Assembly: GCF_024693525.1 (NCBI RefSeq)
Contig: NZ_JAILKR010000129.1
Span: 34,593 to 98,592, forward strand
Origin: Selenomonas sp.
Lineage (GTDB): Bacteria; Bacillota_C; Negativicutes; Selenomonadales; Selenomonadaceae
Reading direction: 5' to 3'
Length of the DNA: 64,000 nucleotides
Each line of letters opens with the position of its first letter. Within the stretch, counting starts at the first letter, position 1. This document shows positions 15,523-25,379 of the stretch, one piece after another. The notes beneath the pieces are model-generated. The model ran no database searches. It worked only from the letters and a program-made list of their open reading frames with translations, and was not told where the DNA came from. The translations under genes were made by a program, and so were the position numbers.

Positions 15523-18012
15523 ATGCAGATACTCTATAATATCTTGGCGATCATTGTTGCCATCATGATCATTCCCGTTTTCATGGTGCGATCGATTCGT
15601 GAAAAGGGATTTGTGATGCGAATCCGGCAGAGCCTCGGTTTCTTTCCCGAGCATGCTTTGGAAAAAGTGGCCAAGAAGCATTGCATCTGGGTACATGCTG
15701 CCTCCGTGGGCGAGATTGTGGCGACAAGCCCGCTTATCAAGGAATTCCGCAAGGAGTTCCCGACGAGCCCTATTCTGGTGTCAGTAGTAACGACTAGTGG
15801 TTACGAGATGGCGAACCGTATCATCAAGGATGCGGATTCCATCATTTATTTTCCGTTGGATTTGCCATTCTTGGCCGGACATGTATTGCGCCGCATTCAT
15901 CCACGGGTGTTTTTGCCGGTTGAGACGGAGCTTTGGCCGAATTTCCTGAAAACCGCCCGTCAGTTGCACATTCCGGTCATGATGGTCAACGGCCGCATCA
16001 GTGACCGGAGTGTCAAACAGTACAAGCATCTCCACAGTTTGCTTACGGAAATGATTGGTACGGTTAAGAAGTTTGCGATGCAGTCTCAGATTGATGCGGA
16101 TTACATCATGCGGCTCGGTGCGCCGCCAGAATTGGTCACGGTTACAGGCAATACGAAGTTCGATCAGACCTATACGGATGTCAGTGCGGAGAAAAAAGAA
16201 CGGATTATCCGGGAGATGGGGCTCACGGATAACGAGGGGATTTTCCTGGCTGGTTCCACCCATCGTGGGGAAGAGGACTATGTACTGAAAGCCTTTCAGG
16301 CAGTTCGGGAAAAACATCGCGGTGCCAAATTGGTCATCGCACCGCGAGAATTGCTTCGTACCCAGGAAGTCATTCACCTCTGCAAAAAAGCGGGCTTCAC
16401 GGTGACCACCCGTACAAAGCTCCAGCAGGAAGAGTCCCATAACGAAGATATTGTCATTCTCGATACTATCGGTGAGCTTGGCAAGGTATACAGTGTGGGT
16501 GATGTGGTGTATGTAGGCGGGAGTCTGATCCCGCATGGTGGGCACAATATTTTGGAGCCGGCAGCACATGGCAAGGCCATTATCGTCGGTCATAATATGT
16601 TCAACTTCAAAGACACCCATGCGCTATTCAAGAACCGCGATGCTTGCATTACCGTAAACAATGAGGAAGAACTCGCCAAAGAGGTAGTTCGTCTTTTCGA
16701 TGACCCAGAGCACCGCGCCCGCATGGAGGCGGAAACGCTCGCCATCGTCAATGAAAATAAAGGCGCATCGCGTAAATCGGCGGTTATTCTGCGGGAAATG
16801 CTCGAGGCTTATGAAAGTTGTCCGGAGAACCGTCAGCGCGCCCGCGCTACGCAAAAAATCGATAATTTCCAGACGTACTTTATCGATTTGGTGCACAGTA
16901 GGGAAGTTCATGGTTTCTTCATGCATATCATCATGGGCATCCTCTATGTATTTTCGCTGATTTATGCGGGCCTGGTGAATCTCAAACTGGCCGGCTACCG
17001 CGTGGGGATATTTACCCATCGCAAGCTGGACTGCTTTGTCATCAGCCTGGGCAACGTGACCGTGGGCGGCACGGGTAAGACGCCAACGGCACAGCGGCTG
17101 GCAACCGATATCCGCAATATGGGCTATCATGTGGTAATCCTGAACCGTGGGTATCGGGCGAAATGGCATGGGAAAGTCGGTATCGTATCCGATGGCAAAA
17201 AGCTCCACATGAGTGCTGCCGAAGCTGGCGATGAAGCCTTTATGCTGGCAAAGCATCTGCCGAACGTACCCGTTCTCATTGGTGCGGACCGCTCGCTCAC
17301 AGGCAAGTATGCGATAGAGCATTTTGGTGCGGAAGTGGCCATCCTCGACGATGGTTATCAGCATTGGCAGCTCGAACGCGATATGGATATTTTGCTCGTT
17401 GATGCCGTTAACGTGTTTGGCAATGGCTACATCCTGCCGCGTGGAACACTGCGCGAGCCAGTATCGCATATCAGCCGTGCCGATGTCTGCCTGATGACAA
17501 AAGTCGATCAGGCAGCCGAAGGGTCCTGCGAGTACATTCGCCAGACCGTCCGGAAAAATAATGCGGATGCTCAAATACTCGAGAGCATCCATCAGCCACG
17601 CTGCTTTATCCCACTGTCGGATTGGTACGTGGATATTGCCGGTGATGGCATTGAAGTAGATCAGATGCGTGGGAAGAAGATCATGGCGGTATCGGCTATT
17701 GGCAATCCGGCTTCCTTTGAACAGACGCTGTCCGATCTCGGGGTGGTCATCATTGAAAGCCTGCGTTATCCCGACCATCACGATTACAATATGCAGGAAA
17801 TGACCGATATCCTGCAGCAGGCGAAAAATATGGGAGCAGAGGCAATTATCATCACGGAGAAGGATGCGGTTAAGGTGCCGGCGGAAATCATCCAGGCGGG
17901 CATGGACATCCCCGTGTATGTCATTTGTGTTGAGGTCAAGTTCCAGCAGGGCAGCGAAGAATTCCGCCAGCTGTTGGTAAATCGTTTGGCCGAACGGCTT
18001 GGTTCCCGTTAA
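15523..18012 (+). CDS. waaA-lpxK: Bifunctional Kdo transferase / tetraacyldisaccharide 4'-kinase (WaaA-LpxK fusion)
   Basis: One uninterrupted 829-residue frame holds two enzymes usually made separately. Residues about 1-430 are a GT30 Kdo transferase: N-terminal membrane anchor, HAASVGEIVATSPLI, VETELWPNF, GGSLIPHGGHNILEPAA. After a linker, residues about 455-829 are LpxK, with a hydrophobic anchor near 465-490, then the P-loop LGNVTVGGTGKTPTA, DDGYQHWQLERD and a late ITEKDAVKVP block. LpxK phosphorylates the lipid A disaccharide and WaaA then adds Kdo, so the fusion joins consecutive reactions, although the domain order is opposite to the reaction order. All key motifs look intact. Confidence 0.93.
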   Translation: MQILYNILAIIVAIMIIPVFMVRSIREKGFVMRIRQSLGFFPEHALEKVAKKHCIWVHAASVGEIVATSPLIKEFRKEFPTSPILVSVVTTSGYEMANRIIKDADSIIYFPLDLPFLAGHVLRRIHPRVFLPVETELWPNFLKTARQLHIPVMMVNGRISDRSVKQYKHLHSLLTEMIGTVKKFAMQSQIDADYIMRLGAPPELVTVTGNTKFDQTYTDVSAEKKERIIREMGLTDNEGIFLAGSTHRGEEDYVLKAFQAVREKHRGAKLVIAPRELLRTQEVIHLCKKAGFTVTTRTKLQQEESHNEDIVILDTIGELGKVYSVGDVVYVGGSLIPHGGHNILEPAAHGKAIIVGHNMFNFKDTHALFKNRDACITVNNEEELAKEVVRLFDDPEHRARMEAETLAIVNENKGASRKSAVILREMLEAYESCPENRQRARATQKIDNFQTYFIDLVHSREVHGFFMHIIMGILYVFSLIYAGLVNLKLAGYRVGIFTHRKLDCFVISLGNVTVGGTGKTPTAQRLATDIRNMGYHVVILNRGYRAKWHGKVGIVSDGKKLHMSAAEAGDEAFMLAKHLPNVPVLIGADRSLTGKYAIEHFGAEVAILDDGYQHWQLERDMDILLVDAVNVFGNGYILPRGTLREPVSHISRADVCLMTKVDQAAEGSCEYIRQTVRKNNADAQILESIHQPRCFIPLSDWYVDIAGDGIEVDQMRGKKIMAVSAIGNPASFEQTLSDLGVVIIESLRYPDHHDYNMQEMTDILQQAKNMGAEAIIITEKDAVKVPAEIIQAGMDIPVYVICVEVKFQQGSEEFRQLLVNRLAERLGSR

Positions 18013-18048
18013 TCTCAAGGAAATGTTCATGAAAGGATGGTACAATCC

Positions 18049-18780
18049 ATGAATGTATTATGTGTCATCCCGGCTCGTTTTGCTTCGACGAGACTGCCGG
18101 GTAAACCGCTGAAAGATATTGCCGGCAAACCGATGATTTGCCGTGTTTATGACCGCGCATCAAAGGCCGGAAAAGTCAGCCAGACAATCGTCGCTACGGA
18201 TGACGAACGTATTCTGAACGCCGTAAAAGAGCATGGTGGTCAGGCGATGATGACACGGAAAGACCATCCGACGGGGACGGATCGCTTAGCTGAGGTGGCG
18301 GCTTCCTTCCCTGAGGCAGATCTAATCATCAATGTACAGGGCGACGAACCGCTTATCGAGCCGTCGCTTATTGATGAACTCGCAGCAGTATTTGAAAAGG
18401 ATGAGGAGCTCCAGATGGCTACGGTCAAGACGGAGATTACCGATGAGGAAGAGAAGACAAATCCCAATAACGTCAAAGTCGTAACGGATAAGAATGGCTA
18501 TGCGCTGTATTTCTCTCGTTCCTTGATGCCGTATCCACGTCATGAGGGTTGTCCGGTCTATAAGCATATCGGGATTTATGCCTACAAACGCGAATTCCTG
18601 CTGCAGTATGCCAAAATGGAGTCTACGCCGTTAGAGTCTGCGGAATCCTTGGAACAGCTGCGGGCGCTGGAAAATGGTTATCGCATCAAAGTGGTGGAAA
18701 CCAAGGCGAAATTCGTGGGCGTCGATACGGCAGAAGACCTGGAAAAAGTCAACGAGATTTATCGTAAAATGGCGTTATAA
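18049..18780 (+). CDS. kdsB: 3-deoxy-manno-octulosonate cytidylyltransferase (CMP-Kdo synthetase)
   Basis: Activates Kdo as CMP-Kdo for WaaA. ATG 18049 is favoured over ATG 18037 because the latter lies within the GAAAGGATGG ribosome site. The 243-residue protein has the nucleotide-binding start VIPARFASTRLPGKPL, then IINVQGDEPLIEP, YFSRSLMPYPR and HIGIYAYKREFL, all KdsB hallmarks. It is followed 79 bases later by kdsA; that gap holds no clear regulatory element. Confidence 0.96.
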   Translation: MNVLCVIPARFASTRLPGKPLKDIAGKPMICRVYDRASKAGKVSQTIVATDDERILNAVKEHGGQAMMTRKDHPTGTDRLAEVAASFPEADLIINVQGDEPLIEPSLIDELAAVFEKDEELQMATVKTEITDEEEKTNPNNVKVVTDKNGYALYFSRSLMPYPRHEGCPVYKHIGIYAYKREFLLQYAKMESTPLESAESLEQLRALENGYRIKVVETKAKFVGVDTAEDLEKVNEIYRKMAL

Positions 18781-18859
18781 TTTGGGAAAAGATGGCCCCT
18801 GCCTTTATGGGTGTGGGGAAAGATAAGCAATGTAAATTCTTTATAAAGGAGAGACGATT

Positions 18860-19690
18860 ATGAATAAGGTAAAAGTGGGAAATTTTGAAATTGGCGGCGG
18901 CGAGAAACTGACGCTGTTGGCTGGCCCTTGCGTGTTGGAGGAAATGGACCGCTGCCTGTTGATTGGCCGCACCATCAAGGAAATCTGTGAGCGACTCGAC
19001 ATCAACTATGTTTTCAAAGCTTCCTTTGACAAAGCAAATCGTTCCTCCTTCCACAGCTTCCGCGGCCCGGGAATGGAAAAGGGCTTGGAGATGCTGCAGC
19101 AGATTAAAGATGAACTTCAGGTTCCGGTGGTTACGGATATTCATGAGACCTATCAGGCCGAACCCGTGGCAAAAGTTGCCGACATCCTGCAGATTCCGGC
19201 TTTCCTGTGCCGCCAGACGGACCTGCTTCATGCTGCTGCTCAGACGGGCAGCGTCGTCAACGTCAAAAAAGGCCAGTTCCTGGCGCCCAAAGACATGCGC
19301 AACGTCGTGGACAAGCTCCATGAGAGTGGCTGCGAGCAGATCATGCTGACGGAACGCGGGGCGTCCTTTGGCTATAACAATCTGGTCGTAGATATGCGTT
19401 CGCTGCCGATCATGCGGTCCTTCGGCTATCCGGTCGTTATGGACGGTACCCATAGCGTACAGCTGCCAGGCGGCAATGGCACGACTTCGGCTGGCAATCG
19501 TGAGTATGTGGAATTCCTCGTCCGTGCTGCGGTCGGTGCTGGCATCGATGCGCTGTTCCTGGAGGTCCATGACAATCCGGAAGAAGCTCTCTCGGATGGC
19601 GCGAACATGGTTTATCTCGATAAACTCGAAGATCTCTTGAAAGATGCCGTGGCAATCCATGAAATTGTGCGCAAGAAATTCAAGGGCTGA
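18860..19690 (+). CDS. kdsA: 3-deoxy-8-phosphooctulonate synthase (Kdo-8-phosphate synthase)
   Basis: Condenses phosphoenolpyruvate with arabinose 5-phosphate. The 276-residue TIM-barrel protein shows [60 protein letters not shown] and [11 protein letters not shown]. The Cys in AGPC and the NVKKGQ segment bear on metal dependence: Asn in place of Cys at the first metal position would mark the metal-independent class. I could not align this securely. AAAGGAGAG precedes the ATG. Confidence 0.96.
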   Translation: MNKVKVGNFEIGGGEKLTLLAGPCVLEEMDRCLLIGRTIKEICERLDINYVFKASFDKANRSSFHSFRGPGMEKGLEMLQQIKDELQVPVVTDIHETYQAEPVAKVADILQIPAFLCRQTDLLHAAAQTGSVVNVKKGQFLAPKDMRNVVDKLHESGCEQIMLTERGASFGYNNLVVDMRSLPIMRSFGYPVVMDGTHSVQLPGGNGTTSAGNREYVEFLVRAAVGAGIDALFLEVHDNPEEALSDGANMVYLDKLEDLLKDAVAIHEIVRKKFKG

Positions 19691-19746
19691 TGCCTGAAAT
19701 TATGACCATCGAATTTGAATGATTTGTACATAAGGGGAAAAGACTT

Positions 19747-20721
19747 GTGATAAAGGTAAAAGAAAAGGCCATCGAAACGCTGGAAATTGAAGCCGATGCG
19801 GTATTAAAGCTGAAAGATCGCATTGACGATGAATTCATGGCGGCGGTGCAGTGCATTCTGGATTGTCCGGCCCGTGTCATTGTTACGGGCATGGGAAAAT
19901 CTGGCCACATCGGCCGCAAGATTGCCGCTACCTTTGCCAGCACGGGAACGCCTTCGTTCTTCATGCATCCGGCAGAGGCCTTCCATGGTGATTTGGGTAT
20001 GGTTACGGAGAACGATGTAGTCATTGCCATCAGCAATAGTGGCGAGTCGTCGGAAATTGTCAATATCCTGCCGATTATCCGCCGCATTGGGGCTAAGATT
20101 ATCGCCATGAGCGGCCGGCGTGATTCCCAGCTGGGGAAAAATAGCGATTATTTCATCGATATCGGCGTGGAAAAGGAAGCTTGCCCGTTGGGGCTGGCAC
20201 CAACGGCCAGCACGACGGCAACACTGGCGATGGGGGATGCCATGGCGGTAGCGCTGATGTCGGTCCGTAACTTCACCAGTCAGGATTTTGCCCTGTTCCA
20301 TCCAGGTGGAGCACTGGGACGCCGTTTGCTCTTGAAGGTTTCAAATGTCATGCATACGGGGGAAGACAATCCGGTTGTATCGCAGGATAAGACGGCTAAA
20401 GATGCGCTCTTTATCATGACGGACAAGGGCCTTGGCGCTGCTTCTGTCGTGGATGAAAATGGTAAGTTTGTCGGCCTGATCACCGATGGAATCATCCGCC
20501 GTGCGCTGGCTAAGGATTATAAATTCCTCGATGAACCAGTGCATAATATCATGTTTGAGAATCCGCTGATGATTCGCGAGGACGCTTTGGCAGCTTCGGC
20601 ACTTTCTGTTATGGAGAAGCACAAGCCGCGTCCGGTTACTGTTCTGCCGGTAGTGGATGATGACCACAATCCGGTTGGCATTGTCCATCTGACCGACCTG
20701 CTGCGTCAAGGAGTTGTTTGA
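19747..20721 (+). CDS. kdsD: Arabinose-5-phosphate isomerase KdsD
   Basis: Converts ribulose 5-phosphate to arabinose 5-phosphate, the Kdo precursor. The start is GTG at 19747. The 324-residue protein has a SIS sugar-isomerase domain (about residues 40-180; VTGMGKSGHIGRKIAATFAS, HPAEAFHGDLGM, ISNSGESSEI). Two CBS domains follow (about 210-324; VSQDKTAKDALFIM ... PVTVLPVVDDD). Length and layout match KdsD/KpsF. The gene is followed almost directly by kdsC, which begins two bases after its stop. Confidence 0.94.
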   Translation: MIKVKEKAIETLEIEADAVLKLKDRIDDEFMAAVQCILDCPARVIVTGMGKSGHIGRKIAATFASTGTPSFFMHPAEAFHGDLGMVTENDVVIAISNSGESSEIVNILPIIRRIGAKIIAMSGRRDSQLGKNSDYFIDIGVEKEACPLGLAPTASTTATLAMGDAMAVALMSVRNFTSQDFALFHPGGALGRRLLLKVSNVMHTGEDNPVVSQDKTAKDALFIMTDKGLGAASVVDENGKFVGLITDGIIRRALAKDYKFLDEPVHNIMFENPLMIREDALAASALSVMEKHKPRPVTVLPVVDDDHNPVGIVHLTDLLRQGVV

Positions 20722-20722
20722 T

Positions 20723-21289
20723 ATGGACCAGAAATGCGGTGCCCTCGAACGGGCAAAACACATCAAGTTGATTATTTTTGATGTCGATGGGGTTTTGACT
20801 GACGGCGGGATTTATATCGGCGCCGAAGGGGAGCTCTACAAGCCGTTTTTCTGTCGGGATGGACTGGGCATTACGCTGGCCCATAAAGCCGGCATCAAAA
20901 CCGCCATCATAACGGGCCGGAACTCGAAGCAGGTGGCTTTCCGGGCTGGGGAGCTCCATATTTCGGAAGTGTTCCAGGGTAAGCTCGACAAACGGACTGC
21001 CTATCAGGAACTCAAGGAGAAATTAGGCCTGCGCGATGAGGAAATCGGCTATATTGGCGATGATCTCATCGACCTGCCAATCCTGTTACAGGTTGGTTTA
21101 CCGATGGCGGTAAACGATGCTGTTGCGGAGGTCCGCCAGGAAGCTTTGCTCACGGCAAGCTATCCAGGAGGCCGTGGCGCCGTTCGCGAACTCATCGAAT
21201 TCATTCTGAAAGCGCAGGGAAAATGGCAAGCGCTCATGCAGGATTTTTATCCGTCAGTTTCGCCGACTAGTGGGGAGCTGGCGCAGTAA
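20723..21289 (+). CDS. kdsC: 3-deoxy-D-manno-octulosonate 8-phosphate phosphatase KdsC
   Basis: HAD-superfamily phosphatase releasing Kdo from Kdo-8-phosphate. ATG 20723 follows AAGGAG by nine bases; the ribosome site lies within the end of kdsD. The 188-residue, cap-less protein shows IFDVDGVLTDGGIY (nucleophile Asp), AIITGRNSKQV, KLDKRTAYQ and YIGDDLIDLP. It is a C1-type HAD typical of tetrameric KdsC. It completes the pathway kdsD-kdsA-kdsC-kdsB, all within 3.3 kb. Confidence 0.95.
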   Translation: MDQKCGALERAKHIKLIIFDVDGVLTDGGIYIGAEGELYKPFFCRDGLGITLAHKAGIKTAIITGRNSKQVAFRAGELHISEVFQGKLDKRTAYQELKEKLGLRDEEIGYIGDDLIDLPILLQVGLPMAVNDAVAEVRQEALLTASYPGGRGAVRELIEFILKAQGKWQALMQDFYPSVSPTSGELAQ

Positions 21290-21331
21290 TCAGGAAACAG
21301 TGAATCAAGTGTATTTGGGGGAACGTAATCC

Positions 21332-22246
21332 ATGCATTATAAATTTGTGATGTTCATGAGCTGGCTGGTATGCCATATGCCATACCGTCTGCTCATGGCA
21401 GCTGGCCGGGTGCTGGGCAATCTCTATTATCTCCTGGTAAAAAAGGAGAGGGAGCGGGCCGTGGCCCAGATGATGCCAGCACTCAATCTCTCGGAAGATG
21501 AGGCCCGCAAGGTCGTGCGGGAGTCATTTGTGAATCTCGCGCGCAATGTACTGGAAATCCTCTATATGCCGCATCTTAACGAGAAAAATTTTGAGCAGTA
21601 TATTGAAATCGATCATCTGGAGCGTCTCAAAGAGGCGCTGGCAGAGAAGAAGGGCGTTGTAATCGTCACCGGCCATATCGGTACCTGGGAATGGCTTTCG
21701 GCTTCGTTCACGTTAAATGGTCTGCCCGTTACGGCGATTGCTAAACCGCAGCCGAATATGCAGTACACCAATGCGTTGAACGACCTTCGTAAGACCATCC
21801 ATGTGGAGATTTTCTCCCGTGGTACCAGTGAACTTTTGTCAGCGGCCCGGGCACTTCGTCAGGGGAAAATTCTTGGCTTCCTGTCGGATCAGGATGGCGG
21901 CCCAGGTGGTGCATTTATCCCGTTTTTGGGAAAGATTGCCTCGACACCGATGGGAGCTGCTGTATTTGCACATAAATTCAACTCGCCGGTCGTGCCAGCT
22001 TTCATTATCCGTCAGCCGAACGGCAAGCATAAAGTTCTTGTAGGGGAAATCATGCGGTATGAGGATACCGGTGATACGGATAAGGATCTCTTCGATTTTA
22101 CGGTACGTATGACGAAAATCGTTGAGCAGGTTATCCGCGATAATCCGACGCAGTGGCTGTGGTTCCAGAAGCGTTGGAATACGCCGCCTGAGGAGCAGAA
22201 AACCGGCAAACATCATACGGTCAAATCGCAGGGGGCAGATAAATGA
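21332..22246 (+). CDS. Lipid A biosynthesis acyltransferase, LpxL/HtrB family (second copy)
   Basis: A 304-residue paralogue of the gene at 8372, with the H-x4-E motif in TGHIGTWEWLSA, an N-terminal hydrophobic anchor (KFVMFMSWLVCHMPYRLLM), FLSDQDGG and the late block NPTQWLWFQKRWN. It probably adds a secondary acyl chain to Kdo2-lipid A after WaaA. Its distance from the first copy within the cluster suggests the two act on different positions. The stop overlaps the ATG of lptC (ATGA), so translation is coupled to the Lpt genes. Confidence 0.88.
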   Translation: MHYKFVMFMSWLVCHMPYRLLMAAGRVLGNLYYLLVKKERERAVAQMMPALNLSEDEARKVVRESFVNLARNVLEILYMPHLNEKNFEQYIEIDHLERLKEALAEKKGVVIVTGHIGTWEWLSASFTLNGLPVTAIAKPQPNMQYTNALNDLRKTIHVEIFSRGTSELLSAARALRQGKILGFLSDQDGGPGGAFIPFLGKIASTPMGAAVFAHKFNSPVVPAFIIRQPNGKHKVLVGEIMRYEDTGDTDKDLFDFTVRMTKIVEQVIRDNPTQWLWFQKRWNTPPEEQKTGKHHTVKSQGADK

Positions 22247-22794
22247 GCAAGCGAAATAAGATTTTGCTGGCCCTCGGTATCGCAGCTTTTGCCGCACTGG
22301 TAATCTGGGCGGTGGCAACTGTACCGGAGGCGCCGCAGCAAACGGAACAGTCCCAGGAAACTAAGGTAATGACTTATGATGGCAACACCATCCGTGAGGA
22401 AAAAGATGGCCGGACTATTTGGGAACTGACGGCGGAACATATCCAAGTGGATGTGGAGTCGAAAAATGTTACCTTTGAGAAACTTACCGGCAAATTTTAT
22501 GCAAAGGATGGCCGCACGGTCGAGGTTCATGCCGATGGTGGAACCTATGATAACGATACCAAGGATATTGCCATCACCGGCAATGTAGCCATCACCACCA
22601 GCGATGGGGCCAAGCTTTCGAGTAAGGAACTTCGCTGGACGGCAAAGGACGAACTGCTGGCCGCCGTCGGTGATGCCGTTGCGTCAAAAGATGATATGAA
22701 GGCAACTGGTGACCGCATCGAGAGCACCGATGGCTTCAACAAAATCAAGATTGTCGGCAAGGCACACCTGGTCAAGGGAGGAACTAGCGAATGA
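22243..22794 (+). CDS. lptC: LPS export system protein LptC
   Basis: A 183-residue bitopic protein: one N-terminal membrane helix (about residues 6-25; ILLALGIAAFAALVIWAVA) and a periplasmic beta-jellyroll of the OstA/LptC type. Strand-turn repeats such as DGRTIWELTAEHIQVDVE, GGTYDNDTKDIAITGNV and KLSSKELRWTAKDE are visible. It receives LPS from the LptB-LptF/G transporter and passes it to LptA. ATGA overlaps join it to the acyltransferase upstream and lptA downstream. The sequence is divergent; the call rests on topology, repeats and context. Confidence 0.85.
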   Translation: MSKRNKILLALGIAAFAALVIWAVATVPEAPQQTEQSQETKVMTYDGNTIREEKDGRTIWELTAEHIQVDVESKNVTFEKLTGKFYAKDGRTVEVHADGGTYDNDTKDIAITGNVAITTSDGAKLSSKELRWTAKDELLAAVGDAVASKDDMKATGDRIESTDGFNKIKIVGKAHLVKGGTSE

Positions 22795-23477
22795 GAACGA
22801 GCAAAATGAAAAAGATATTGCTGGCATTAGCCGTCAGCGCGGTCCTGCCAATGCATGGTATCAGTGCTGCAGGAGAGCCGGCGGAACTCAATGCCGATAC
22901 GGTGGAATACGATATGAGCACAGGGCTGGCATCAGCCGATGGCGGTGTGACGATGACGCGTGGAAATTCGCGCGTCACGGGCCAGCGGGCAACGTATAAC
23001 ACCAAAACGCAGGAAGGTACTGTAGAGGGAAATGTCGTTGCGACTACGGATGACACGCGCATTACCTGTGCGAAAGTCATGACGGATGGACAGAATCATA
23101 TGCTGGCTACTGGCGGTGTTTATGGCACTCAGGGCGATAAAAGTTTCAGTGGTGAGCAGGTGGATTACTACCCGAACCAGAATAAATATGTGTTGATTGC
23201 ATCTGGCGGTACGATTTCTAGTGCGGACGGTACCTTTACGGCCAATCGCTTGGAAGGTTGGCTGGACGATGCCCATTATGTCGGTTCGGGCAATGCGCAT
23301 CTCGTTAGTCCGCCGAAGGACATGGAAGCCGGTGGCGATCGCATGGATTACTATGGTAAGGAACAGGGACGCGTTGTCGTAACGGGCAATGCCTGGGCAG
23401 TTCAGGATAACAATACGATGAAGAGCAATCGTTTGACGATTTACCTTGCAAGCGATGGGGCGGCTAAGGTAAAATAA
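22791..23477 (+). CDS. lptA: LPS transport periplasmic protein LptA (OstA-like)
   Basis: A 228-residue secreted protein with a signal peptide (about residues 1-26, ending ISAAG) and an OstA-type beta-jellyroll made of repeating strands. Examples are LNADTVEYDMSTGLASADGG, GQRATYNTKTQEGTVEGNV and GDRMDYYGKEQGRVVVTGN. LptA forms the periplasmic bridge for LPS. An alternative start is the Met at 22806, which gives a tidier signal peptide (MKKILLALAVSA). At 228 residues it is longer than E. coli LptA (185), allowing more jellyroll turns. Confidence 0.88.
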   Translation: MRTSKMKKILLALAVSAVLPMHGISAAGEPAELNADTVEYDMSTGLASADGGVTMTRGNSRVTGQRATYNTKTQEGTVEGNVVATTDDTRITCAKVMTDGQNHMLATGGVYGTQGDKSFSGEQVDYYPNQNKYVLIASGGTISSADGTFTANRLEGWLDDAHYVGSGNAHLVSPPKDMEAGGDRMDYYGKEQGRVVVTGNAWAVQDNNTMKSNRLTIYLASDGAAKVK

Positions 23478-23504
23478 GCAGTATATTGTTGGAGGGTTAG
23501 GGCT

Positions 23505-24224
23505 TTGCATATCGAAGCGAAGAATCTGGTAAAGAAATTTAAGGAACGCACGGCGGTGAACCGTGTTTCCCTGCGTGTGGAAAAGGGGGAGATTGTTGGT
23601 CTCCTCGGTCCGAATGGTGCCGGTAAAACGACGACGTTTTATATGATTGTGGGACTTGAGCATCCGACATCTGGCGAAGTATACCTTTCGGACATTGACA
23701 TCACGAGTTCGCCCATGTATAAGCGGGCAGAACTGGGGATCAGTTATCTGACACAGGAAGCTTCGATTTTCCGGAAATTGACCGTGCGCGAAAATATCAT
23801 GGCAATTCTCGAGACGACAAAATTGTCCCCGGCGGAACAGCAGGCCAAATATGAGGAGCTCATCGAAGAGTTTCATATCGGTCATGTTCAGGAGCGCAAG
23901 GGAACGGAACTTTCCGGTGGTGAAAGACGACGGGTTGAGATTGCCCGCTGCCTGGCACTTGAGCCGCAGTTTATTCTGCTCGATGAGCCGTTTGCCGGTG
24001 TCGATCCGCTGGCCGTAGCCGATATTCAGGATATTATCCAGTATCTTCGCCAGCGCGGCATGGGCATCCTGATTACCGACCACAATGTCCGTGAGACGCT
24101 GCAGATTGTCGATCGTGCCTATATCCTGAGTGAAGGCAAAATCCTGCTGGAAGGCGACAGCCAGACGATTGCGAGCAGCCCAATCGCCAAGAAATTTTAT
24201 CTGGGTGAGAATTTCACCCTTTGA
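23505..24224 (+). CDS. lptB: LPS export ABC transporter ATP-binding protein LptB
   Basis: Cytosolic ATPase of the LPS extractor, 239 residues, with a TTG start at 23505 after GGAGGGT. It has Walker [13 protein letters not shown]-loop region [16 protein letters not shown], signature [16 protein letters not shown], Walker [14 protein letters not shown] and switch [10 protein letters not shown]. All are characteristic of LptB rather than a generic ABC ATPase. It lies between lptA and the single lptF/G permease. Confidence 0.96.
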   Translation: MHIEAKNLVKKFKERTAVNRVSLRVEKGEIVGLLGPNGAGKTTTFYMIVGLEHPTSGEVYLSDIDITSSPMYKRAELGISYLTQEASIFRKLTVRENIMAILETTKLSPAEQQAKYEELIEEFHIGHVQERKGTELSGGERRRVEIARCLALEPQFILLDEPFAGVDPLAVADIQDIIQYLRQRGMGILITDHNVRETLQIVDRAYILSEGKILLEGDSQTIASSPIAKKFYLGENFTL

Positions 24225-24238
24225 TTGGAGAACAAACG

Positions 24239-25339
24239 ATGCATATAAGAATCTTAGACAAATACATATTTCGGGAAGTGTTCATGACCTTCTTATTCGG
24301 CATCTGTGCCTTCTCCGCAGTTTTTATCGGTTCGGGAACGCTTTTTAAGATCGCCAAGTATATTACGGATTATGGTGCTTCGCTGCAAGCCGTAGTAAAA
24401 ATCTTCATCTTTGGTCTGCCAGCCGTTATCATGTGGACCTTCCCGATGTCGATGCTGTTGGCGAGCCTGCTGACGTTTGGCCGTTTGTCGAGCTCCAGCG
24501 AGATTACGGCGATGAAGTCCTGTGGTATCGGTTTTGGCCGCATTGCGGCACCGGCTATTTTGATGGGGCTCATCGTCAGCATGTGTGCCATTGCGTTCAA
24601 TGAATATGTTGTGCCATGGGCCAATACGGCTTATCGCAACGTTCTTTATTATGAAATCCAGGGCAATACCGGGATGAAGTCGCAAGAGCACATCATTTTG
24701 AAAGACCTCAACCACGATAAGATCCAGCGGTTGGTTTATGCGCGCCGCTATGATGCAGAGTCGCAGACTCTGCAGGGGATTACCCTGCAGGAATTTAATG
24801 ATGAGGGCCAGGTCAGCCATGTCGAGAATGCTGAGTATGCGGAGTGGAGTGGCAATGAGTGGAATATGCACAATGGCATGATTTACGATATTGCGACGGA
24901 AGCTGGCAAGAGTGAGCATACGATGCGCTTCGATTCCCAAAAGCTTCCCATAAAGGCGAATCCGAAGCAGATTGTCCGGGAACAAAAAGACCCGGAAGAG
25001 TTAACGATGAAGGAACTCAAAGCCCAAATCGAAATCATGAAGACGCAGTATATCAATACCAATAAGCTCGAGGCGGAACTTTATCAGCGCGTTACGGTGC
25101 CGATGGCCAGCTTGATTTTTGCTTTGATTGGTGTGCCGCTTGGCTTGCAGCCGACGCGTAACTCTTCGTCGGCAGGATTTGCCATGAGTGTCATCATCAT
25201 TTTCTTCTATTATGCATTGATGACAATGGGCAATGCCTTGGCACGCAGCGGTGCGATTGCGCCGATGCTGGCGGTATGGATTCCGAATATCGTCGGCTTG
25301 ATTGCTGGTTTCTTCCTGATACGCAGAGCATCACGCTGA
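24239..25339 (+). CDS. LPS export permease, LptF/LptG (YjgP/YjgQ) family
   Basis: A 366-residue membrane protein with six predicted helices: three near the N-terminus (LDKYIFREVFMTFLFGICAF, helices at about 12-115) and three near the C-terminus (about 265-360). A periplasmic beta-jellyroll domain lies between them. ATG 24239 follows TTGGAGAAC; the TTG at 24221 is less likely. Enterobacteria encode two different permeases, LptF and LptG. Only one is present here, so it may work as a homodimer or have a partner elsewhere; this is inference. Confidence 0.9.
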   Translation: MHIRILDKYIFREVFMTFLFGICAFSAVFIGSGTLFKIAKYITDYGASLQAVVKIFIFGLPAVIMWTFPMSMLLASLLTFGRLSSSSEITAMKSCGIGFGRIAAPAILMGLIVSMCAIAFNEYVVPWANTAYRNVLYYEIQGNTGMKSQEHIILKDLNHDKIQRLVYARRYDAESQTLQGITLQEFNDEGQVSHVENAEYAEWSGNEWNMHNGMIYDIATEAGKSEHTMRFDSQKLPIKANPKQIVREQKDPEELTMKELKAQIEIMKTQYINTNKLEAELYQRVTVPMASLIFALIGVPLGLQPTRNSSSAGFAMSVIIIFFYYALMTMGNALARSGAIAPMLAVWIPNIVGLIAGFFLIRRASR

Positions 25340-25379
25340 CGATGACTGCTGATTATTGTGAAAGGTGGATTGAGGAAGG

